A DNA stretch of 8,498 nucleotides from contig JBKJQB010000229.1 in NCBI GenBank assembly GCA_046594105.1, positions 1-8,498 on the forward strand, in the 5' to 3' direction. The notes beneath the pieces are model-generated. The model did not search any database, was not told where the DNA came from, and was given only the letters and a program-made list of their open reading frames with translations. Made by a program: the position numbers and the translations under genes. Positions 6,772-8,498 of the stretch are shown here, one piece after another. Positions within the stretch are counted from its first letter, which is position 1. Each line of letters begins with the position of its first letter. The stretch comes from JBDSGC01 sp046594105 (GTDB lineage: Bacteria > Acidobacteriota > Thermoanaerobaculia > Gp7-AA8).

Positions 6772-7061
6772 AGCCGGCCCCAATCTGGGGAAGCGCCACA
6801 CTCCCATCGCGAGTGCCTTCTAAAAGGCGCGCTCTTCCATCGAGAGTCCTTCTCCCCGCGCACGGGGAGAAGGTGCCGAAGGCAGATGAGGGGAGCTCAG
6901 ACGACCAAGCAGGACCCCTCATCCCAGCTTCGCGGACCTTCTCCCCGTGTGCGGGGAGAAGGACACTCGATGAGAAGGGTCCCGTTTCTCACCATCCATC
7001 GCTTCGCTTCACGTAGGCGGGTTCGATCCCTCGGTTTCGACACCGGGACAGAGAACGCCGG
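6772..7061. other. Non-coding gap between convergent genes, with repeat hairpins
   Basis: The 290 bases between the HtrA stop and the flavoprotein stop hold no credible gene. The first part has three short hairpins: CCCCA/TGGGG (6778-6790), CACTC/GAGTG (6799-6815) and GCCTT/AAGGC (6815-6828). None is followed by a T run, so any terminator role is weak. The middle holds the paired repeat described separately. From about 6980 to 7061 I see nothing definite. Confidence 0.6.
6848..6962. repeat. Paired inverted REP-like intergenic element (two hairpins in mirror arrangement)
   Basis: Hairpin 1 is CCTTCTCCCCG (6848-6858) with CGGGGAGAAGG (6863-6873), loop CGCA. Hairpin 2 has the identical arms at 6937-6947 and 6952-6962, loop TGTG. 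Each is a perfect 11-bp stem with a four-base loop. Between them GATGAGGGG (6885-6893) and CCCCTCATC (6915-6923) form a further inverted pair, so the whole 115 bases are a mirror of two copies of one unit. From memory, the same hairpin plus GATGAGGGG motif is a widespread intergenic repeat in many high-GC bacteria. Lying between convergent genes, it could act as a two-way transcription barrier or 3'-end stabiliser. Peptides read through it are artefacts. Confidence 0.85.
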
Positions 7062-8351
7062 TTACCCTGCGGCGAGAATTGCTTTCGCCGCATCACGTGC
7101 GCTGGCCAGCGCCGCATCGGAGAGGATTCCGCGCTCGCCAACCCAGTCGCCAACGACGTAGAGCCCTTCGATGGGGGTCGCCGGCGTCGCTCGGGCCGCC
7201 GCACCGTTTCCGGCAACCTCGGTCAGGGCATTCGACACCGTCATCGAGGGAAGGAATCGGCGATGGACCAGGACGTCGCGCCATCCCGGCTGCAATTCGT
7301 CCACGATGGCCTCGAGCTCCTGCTCGCTCCCCTTCCCATACTTGGCGACGTGCAGCAGCGCACCACCCTTGGGCGTGAGTTGGGACCATGCCGAATGCAC
7401 GGAGAAGTAATAGGGCCGGTCGATCCCCAGGGCGAATCGCGGCTGGGGGCGGGGAAGAGCAGACAGGGCCAGATCGAGGCAGGTGATGGTTACGGGATCG
7501 GTCGCCGGCCAGTCCACCTCCGGAACCAGTTCCCGCACCGCAACCGGATCGATCGCCAGTACCACCGTGTCCGCCGGAATCGGCGCGCCTTTTTCCGGCT
7601 CGTTGAGATCGGGAAGAACGACCGACATGGTGTCCCTGCTGCTCTCGATCTCCAGACCGCCGATTTCGATGCTGCGCACCCGGGCGTCGTGGTTGACAGC
7701 GACGACTCGCGAGCTCGTCACGAAATTGACCCCGGCAGCGACCGCCGCGCTGTGCATCGCGTCGACGATCTTCTGCCACCCCTCGTCCACGTAGACAACC
7801 CGACGCATGCCCAACCTGAGTTGCGCCAGAGCTGCGCTGGCGCGCTGCCGATCGGGTCGGTCTGAATAGGTCGCCAGACGGAACAGAGCCTCCACCACCT
7901 GTCGAAGCCGTGAGTCGGAGACATTCGCGTCGATCCACTGGCGCACGGTCATTCCGGAGAAGGGAGCAGGATCGATGCGCCGGATCCGCAGGAACAGGAG
8001 GGCAGCTTCCAATCGAGCCTTGAGTCCGAACAGGCCCGTCGTGATCACACCGAGGAAATTGCCCGGGAAGCGGTACTGAGTATTCTCGAGTAGAGCCACG
8101 CCGCTGCCGTCGGGCGAGCCTCCACGGATGGGAATCCCGAGCTCCCGCATGACTTCCCATCCCGGACCGCCGCGGTAGAACGCATGCGGCCCGAGATTGA
8201 AACGGTAGCCGTGACGCAGGTGGGTCACCGCCCGCCCCCCGAGGTAACGGCGGCGCTCGAAGATGGTGACGGTCCGGCCTCCTCGCGCCAGGTAGATGGC
8301 GGTGGCGAGGCCCGAAAGCCCCCCTCCCACAACGATCACATTCCTGCTCAC
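7062..8351 (-). CDS. FAD-dependent oxidoreductase, amine oxidase/phytoene desaturase-like (429 aa)
   Basis: The N-terminus is a Rossmann dinucleotide-binding fold: NVIVVGGGLSGLATAIYLAR (residues 4-23, G-x-G-x-x-G with Gly9, Gly11 and Gly14), with Glu32 in VTIFERRRYLGGRAVT binding the adenosine ribose and the GGR motif following it. The C-terminus carries the second flavin-contact motif, GLYVVGDWVGERGILSDAAL (396-415). This combination marks the NAD(P)-binding, FAD-dependent amine oxidase/carotenoid desaturase superfamily, and the length is normal. The substrate cannot be told, and no carotenoid genes are in view. The GTG at 8351 is chosen because it sits just before the Rossmann strand and has GAGG about four bases upstream. 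A longer frame to ATG 8480 adds 43 residues that look non-coding and would place a tail before the flavin fold. It converges on the HtrA gene. Confidence 0.92.
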   Translation of the reverse strand: MSRNVIVVGGGLSGLATAIYLARGGRTVTIFERRRYLGGRAVTHLRHGYRFNLGPHAFYRGGPGWEVMRELGIPIRGGSPDGSGVALLENTQYRFPGNFLGVITTGLFGLKARLEAALLFLRIRRIDPAPFSGMTVRQWIDANVSDSRLRQVVEALFRLATYSDRPDRQRASAALAQLRLGMRRVVYVDEGWQKIVDAMHSAAVAAGVNFVTSSRVVAVNHDARVRSIEIGGLEIESSRDTMSVVLPDLNEPEKGAPIPADTVVLAIDPVAVRELVPEVDWPATDPVTITCLDLALSALPRPQPRFALGIDRPYYFSVHSAWSQLTPKGGALLHVAKYGKGSEQELEAIVDELQPGWRDVLVHRRFLPSMTVSNALTEVAGNGAAARATPATPIEGLYVVGDWVGERGILSDAALASARDAAKAILAAG

Positions 8352-8409
8352 GAGACCTCGATCGTACCTGATTTCGAACGCAAAACCTGCTGGACCTGTG
8401 TCAAAATCA

Positions 8410-8425
8410 GGGGGTCCGAACCCCC
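8410..8425 (-). repeat. Short perfect hairpin upstream of the flavoprotein gene
   Basis: On the minus strand GGGGGT and ACCCCC form a 6-bp stem with a TCGG loop, followed by TGATTTTGACA. The short T run could make it a weak terminator for a gene to the right of the window. The adjoining TTGACA (8399-8404, minus strand) is a perfect -35 box for the flavoprotein gene, but no good -10 lies 16-18 bases downstream. Confidence 0.3.
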
Positions 8426-8460
8426 GCGGACTCCAGAGAAATCGGTTGCGGCATCCCCAT

Positions 8461-8486
8461 CTCAATGCCCGGTCCGGCATTTTGAG
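8461..8486. repeat. Imperfect inverted repeat near the right edge
   Basis: CTCAATGCC (8461-8469) pairs with GGCATTTTGAG (8476-8486) with a two-base bulge and a six-base loop. It may be a transcription terminator or operator between the flavoprotein gene and whatever lies to the right; there is no T run on either strand. Confidence 0.25.
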
Positions 8487-8498
8487 ACGACTCGTGGT

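Noticed and set aside
6768..7161. Two overlapping plus-strand reading frames of 82 and 91 codons across the repeat, with LLPAHGEK, FSPCAGRR and SPRVRGEG stretches
   Set aside because: They are translations of the hairpin repeat itself; such peptides turn up wherever this repeat is read through. No ribosome binding site or domain supports them.
7093..8160. Minus-strand frame of 355 codons inside the flavoprotein gene
   Set aside because: A frame-shifted shadow of the flavoprotein, Arg/Gly/Ser-rich, without motifs.
8381..8434. tRNA-like 3' end: GGGGGTCCGAACCCCC followed by GCGGACTCCA
   Set aside because: The T-arm-like hairpin and CCA are present, but no matching 5' acceptor strand, D-arm or anticodon arm can be found upstream.

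Overview
The window is high-GC, densely coded bacterial DNA with seven genes I can support. Several features suggest, but do not prove, an Acidobacteriota-like soil or environmental bacterium: a very long secreted protein built of carboxypeptidase-regulatory-like repeats (expanded in that phylum), a general GC-rich codon bias, and GTG/TTG starts. No rRNA, tRNA, transposase, phage gene or CRISPR array is visible.

Layout. (1) Positions 1-434, minus strand: the N-terminal part of a diacylglycerol/lipid kinase running off the left edge. (2) Positions 488-5145, plus strand: an apparent four-gene operon starting from a sigma-70-like promoter with a perfect TTGACA box. It encodes a 62-residue cysteine-rich secreted peptide (538-726), a 356-residue secreted beta-propeller-like protein (829-1899), a 174-residue thioredoxin-fold lipoprotein lacking the first active-site cysteine (1868-2392, TTG start), and a 918-residue secreted protein of tandem regulatory-like beta-sandwich repeats (2389-5145). 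The last three overlap end to start, so they are probably translated together. (3) Positions 5398-6771, plus strand: a periplasmic HtrA/Deg serine protease with two PDZ domains, possibly from a leaderless message. (4) Positions 6772-7061: a non-coding gap between convergent genes, holding a pair of hairpin repeats in inverted orientation. (5) Positions 7062-8351, minus strand: an FAD-dependent amine-oxidase/phytoene-desaturase-type oxidoreductase with a GTG start.

How the genes may work together. The kinase, HtrA protease and flavoprotein look like ordinary housekeeping or envelope genes and have no clear link to each other. The interesting unit is the four-gene operon. All its products carry export signals, and three have unusual cysteine content: eight cysteines in a mature peptide of about 34 residues, exactly two cysteines at the two ends of the propeller, and one cysteine left of a CxxC motif in the thioredoxin-like lipoprotein. 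My inference is a cell-envelope system built around a disulfide-rich (or metal-binding) secreted peptide. It resembles in layout the Bacteroidetes loci in which small NVEALA-type peptides sit beside 6-bladed propeller proteins. The function is unknown.
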